Below, piece by piece: positions 16,151 to 17,902 of a stretch of 17,902 nucleotides of DNA. The stretch covers positions 1 to 17,902 of the forward strand of contig DAOOVW010000033.1 of NCBI GenBank assembly GCA_035370465.1, read 5' to 3'. Origin of the DNA: a bacterium (GTDB lineage Bacteria; Ratteibacteria; UBA8468; B48-G9; JAFGKM01). The notes under the pieces are model-generated. The model worked only from the letters and a program-made list of their open reading frames with translations. It was not told where the DNA came from and searched no databases. A program made the position numbers and the translations under genes. Each line of letters starts with the position of its first letter. Positions within the stretch are counted from its first letter, which is position 1.

Positions 16151-17119
16151 ATGAAAGTAAAAATATCTTTTATTGGATGTGGTGGAATAGCAGGAGCGCA
16201 TATGTCTGCACTTTCAAAAATTGAAGATGTTGAATTTGTTGCTTTTTGTGATGTTGTAGAAGAAAAGGCAAAACAAAAGGCACAAATTTATGGAGGTAAG
16301 GTCTTTACAGATTATAAAAAAATGCTTGATGAGGAAAAAGTTGATGCTTGTTATATATGTATTCCGCCTTTTGCTCATGATGGACAGGAAGAATTATGTA
16401 TTGAAAAAGGGATACCATTTTTTGTTGAAAAACCAGTCCATTTAGTTCTTGAAAAATGTAAAGAAATAGCGAAAAAAGTTGAAAAGAAGAATTTAATTAC
16501 AGGCGTTGGGTATGTTTTAAGAAATTATGATGTTGTTAATAAAGCAAAAGAAGTAATAAAAAATGAAAAAATAGGTCTGGTTAGAGGAAAATATTTTGGA
16601 CAGGTACCAGGTGCTGAAGGAAGTTGGTTACACAAAAAGGAATTATCAGGAGGACAATTGATTGAACAGGCAACTCATACAGTTGATATGATGAGATATT
16701 TAATTGGGGATGTAGAAGAAGTTTTTGCTTATAAGTTTGAAGGAATAAATAACAAAATTTATAAGGACTATAATGTTGAAGATGCATCTATTGTAGCAAT
16801 GAAATTTAAAAATGGAGTAATTGGAAATTTAAGTTGTACATGGTTATGGAGTGGATGGTATTCTGGAGTTGAAATAGTTGGTAAAGGAGTAATGCTTACT
16901 TATGAGGGGAATTCATTAACAATAGATAAGGGTAATAAAAAAGAAATATATATTTCACAAGAAGATCCAATGTTAGTAGAAGATAAAAATTTTATAGAAG
17001 GTGTTAAGACAGGAAATAGTAAAATTATTAAATCAAATTATCAGGATGCAGTTAAAACACTTGAAGTTACACTAAAAAGTCATGAATCAATAGAAAAAGG
17101 AGTACCGGTAAAAATTTAA
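16151..17119 (+). CDS. Gfo/Idh/MocA family NAD(P)-dependent oxidoreductase (second copy)
   Basis: A 322-residue dehydrogenase. The Rossmann start ISFIGCGGIAGAHMSAL at 5-21 has the proper GxGxxG loop, FVEKPVHLVLEKCKEIAKK at 91-109 carries the EKP signature, and GGQLIEQATHTVDMMRYLIG at 167-186 holds His176 and Asp179, the expected catalytic pair. It is clearly different in sequence from the Gfo/Idh/MocA protein at the head of this operon, so the two probably act on different steps, or one oxidises and the other reduces. The ATG at 16151 is chosen because GGAGG at 16141-16145 is correctly placed for it. The in-frame ATG at 16139 would put that binding site inside the gene. A 55-base gap without an obvious promoter separates it from the metal-site-less amidohydrolase. 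Confidence 0.92.
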   Translation: MKVKISFIGCGGIAGAHMSALSKIEDVEFVAFCDVVEEKAKQKAQIYGGKVFTDYKKMLDEEKVDACYICIPPFAHDGQEELCIEKGIPFFVEKPVHLVLEKCKEIAKKVEKKNLITGVGYVLRNYDVVNKAKEVIKNEKIGLVRGKYFGQVPGAEGSWLHKKELSGGQLIEQATHTVDMMRYLIGDVEEVFAYKFEGINNKIYKDYNVEDASIVAMKFKNGVIGNLSCTWLWSGWYSGVEIVGKGVMLTYEGNSLTIDKGNKKEIYISQEDPMLVEDKNFIEGVKTGNSKIIKSNYQDAVKTLEVTLKSHESIEKGVPVKI

Positions 17120-17128
17120 TAATGAGGT

Positions 17129-17640
17129 AATTCTCTGCCTGTAAGGGTAGGACTCTTTATTTAAAGCCGTAAGAAGCATTATGCGGATAGGGAATAAATT
17201 ACTTGGTACAATTTGTTTTTGTTCTGGTATTTTCTTCACTTATGTTCTGTATAATTTTAACAAGACAGGGAACTTAAAGAATTTTGGTAAATACTTACTC
17301 AACACATTAATTCCCTTGCCCGTAGGTCCACAGAATTTCTCTGGGCTACGCCTGAGGGGGTGGATTTCTCTATATCTCCTCTTATTAAACCCCGTCTGCT
17401 CAACTTATCTCTACCTTGCCTGCCCGTCTGAGCATTAGCGAAGGAGGGTAGGGCTGGTTCGTATGCTATATTTTAAACTGCCTGTGTAGAACAATCCCCC
17501 TCCCCCGTTGTGCTATCTGGGAGACGATAATGCACCAACTCTGCTTTGCTATTCCTACCTTCCTTAATCGGTTTATCAAAGGGGGAACTTATGGTAAGGG
17601 ATGGGAGAAGGAGAAGTGGGAAAGGATATGATAGGTTTTA
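17129..17640. repeat. Non-coding, G+C-richer patch with imperfect hairpins
   Basis: By eye this stretch is much richer in G and C than the genes around it and contains no credible gene. It holds several imperfect inverted repeats: CCACAGA/TCTCTGG at 17328-17344; CCTGCCC/GGGTAGG at 17419-17452, with one G-T pair; TCCCCC at 17495-17500 facing GGGGGA at 17581-17586; and CCTACCTTCC at 17554-17563 facing GGAA and GGTAAGG up to 17599. Similar strings AATTCTCTGCCTGTA (17129) and AATTCCCTTGCCCGTA (17309) occur near its left side. It looks like dispersed intergenic repeat elements or a decayed mobile element. No transposase, tRNA or CRISPR unit is seen. Confidence 0.5.
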
Positions 17641-17665
17641 ATATAATTTAGGAAGAAAAAGAGAA

Positions 17666-17699
17666 AAATCCGCAGGATCCCTACGGACGAGCCGGATTT
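17666..17699. repeat. Inverted repeat abutting the downstream promoter
   Basis: AAATCCG (17666-17672) and CGGATTT (17693-17699) are perfect 7-base inverted arms separated by 20 bases, and the right arm overlaps the first two bases of the -35 box. There is no T-run afterwards, so it is not a normal terminator for a plus-strand transcript. An operator with widely spaced half-sites, or the end of the repeat-rich patch, are both possible. Confidence 0.4.
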
Positions 17700-17725
17700 G
17701 ACATCTTTAAAATATGTTTTATAAT
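17698..17725 (+). promoter_or_regulatory. Consensus sigma-70-type promoter for the DegT-like gene
   Basis: TTGACA at 17698-17703 and TATAAT at 17720-17725 are both exact consensus hexamers with a 16-base spacer. The predicted start site near 17732 gives a leader of about 125 bases before the ATG at 17857. This is the clearest promoter in the window and suggests that the aminotransferase-like gene begins a separate transcription unit rather than extending operon 2. Confidence 0.75.
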
Positions 17726-17731
17726 TTTTGT

Positions 17732-17856
17732 AGTTAAAATTTTATGGATGGTTGCTTCTTGTTTTTACAGGGAAAAATAGACATTACCCCGTGGATCTTA
17801 AACATAAACAAGTTGAATAAATATTTATACATGCTTTTAAAAATGGAGGAGGGAGA
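17732..17856 (+). promoter_or_regulatory. Structured 5' leader of the DegT-like gene
   Basis: The untranslated stretch from the predicted start site to the gene contains perfect 7-base arms CTTGTTT (17758-17764) and AAACAAG (17806-17812). Inside them lies a short GGG (17770-17772)/CCC (17787-17790) pairing. The ribosome binding site GGAGGAGGGAG at 17845-17855 is very strong. The fold does not match any riboswitch class I recognise, and no short upstream reading frame stands out. Confidence 0.3.
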
Positions 17857-17902
17857 ATGGGGAAATTAGCAATAAATGGGGGAAAGAAAGTTGTTGATAA
17901 AG
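17857..17902 (+). CDS. DegT/DnrJ/EryC1/StrS-like aminotransferase, first 15 codons (cut by right edge)
   Basis: Only 46 bases are visible. The peptide MGKLAINGGKKVVDK matches the characteristic opening of PLP-dependent sugar aminotransferases of the DegT/DnrJ/EryC1/StrS group, where LAINGG(K/T)P is common. The catalytic lysine and the rest of the protein lie beyond the window. The ATG at 17857 is fixed by the strong GGAGGAGGGAG just upstream. If the identification holds, the enzyme would transfer an amino group to a keto-sugar, a chemistry often paired with Gfo/Idh/MocA dehydrogenases such as the one upstream. Confidence 0.65.
   Translation, partial: MGKLAINGGKKVVDK

Noticed and set aside
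17181..17438. An 85-codon open frame in the G+C-richer patch
   Set aside because: It has no ribosome binding site, its composition follows the local hairpin repeats rather than the codon use of neighbouring genes, and the peptide resembles no family.
17411..17470. tRNA-like GGTTCGTATGC near a hairpin
   Set aside because: No acceptor, D or anticodon arms can be drawn around it.
1..17902. CRISPR array or defence system
   Set aside because: No regularly spaced direct repeats and no cas, nuclease or toxin-antitoxin-like genes are seen.

Overview
This is an AT-rich bacterial window using the standard code: TGA serves as a stop at the ends of glyS, the first Gfo/Idh/MocA gene and the first small amidohydrolase. 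Proteins are rich in Lys, Ile and Asn, and ribosome binding sites are mostly AGGAG-like. The content (UroD-like methyltransferase-fold protein, (alpha/alpha)-toroid carbohydrate enzymes, ceramidase-like hydrolase, several amidohydrolases, several Gfo/Idh/MocA proteins, a DegT-like start) recalls genomes of the PVC group and related uncultured phyla such as Omnitrophota. That placement is an inference from gene content, not a phylogenetic result.

Layout. Positions 1-2691 (minus strand) hold a housekeeping pair, glyS (glycyl-tRNA synthetase beta chain) and glyA (serine hydroxymethyltransferase, cut by the window edge). They overlap by 17 bases behind a good sigma-70-type promoter at 2718-2746. 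A divergent intergenic region (2692-2965) separates them from a plus-strand accessory cluster. Operon 1 (about 2966-11972) encodes a UroD-like protein, an alpha/beta hydrolase, a binuclear-metal amidohydrolase, two different toroid-type carbohydrate enzymes, a DHDPS/NAL-type aldolase and a dihydroorotate-dehydrogenase-like flavoprotein. Operon 2 (12122-17119) encodes a Gfo/Idh/MocA oxidoreductase, a neutral-ceramidase-like hydrolase, an amidohydrolase-2 protein, a second amidohydrolase-2 fold protein that has lost its metal ligands, and a second Gfo/Idh/MocA oxidoreductase. Positions 17120-17856 are non-coding: a patch visibly richer in G+C with imperfect hairpins, then a perfect-consensus promoter (TTGACA-N16-TATAAT) and a leader of about 125 bases. 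The first 15 codons of a DegT/DnrJ/EryC1/StrS-like aminotransferase end the window.

How the genes may work together. None of the complete accessory proteins begins with a recognisable signal peptide, so the system looks cytosolic. A reasonable reading is uptake (not encoded here) of a modified glycoside or acidic oligosaccharide. De-esterification and lysis or hydrolysis would follow by the alpha/beta hydrolase, toroid enzymes and ceramidase-like hydrolase. The Gfo/Idh/MocA, amidohydrolase, aldolase and flavoprotein steps would then act on the monomer. The substrate is not identifiable from sequence. The points most worth attention are the DHOD-like/DHDPS-like pair inside a carbohydrate operon, the paired active and metal-site-less amidohydrolases, the UroD-like gene with no usual start codon at its best-placed ribosome binding site, and the regulated-looking leader at the right edge.
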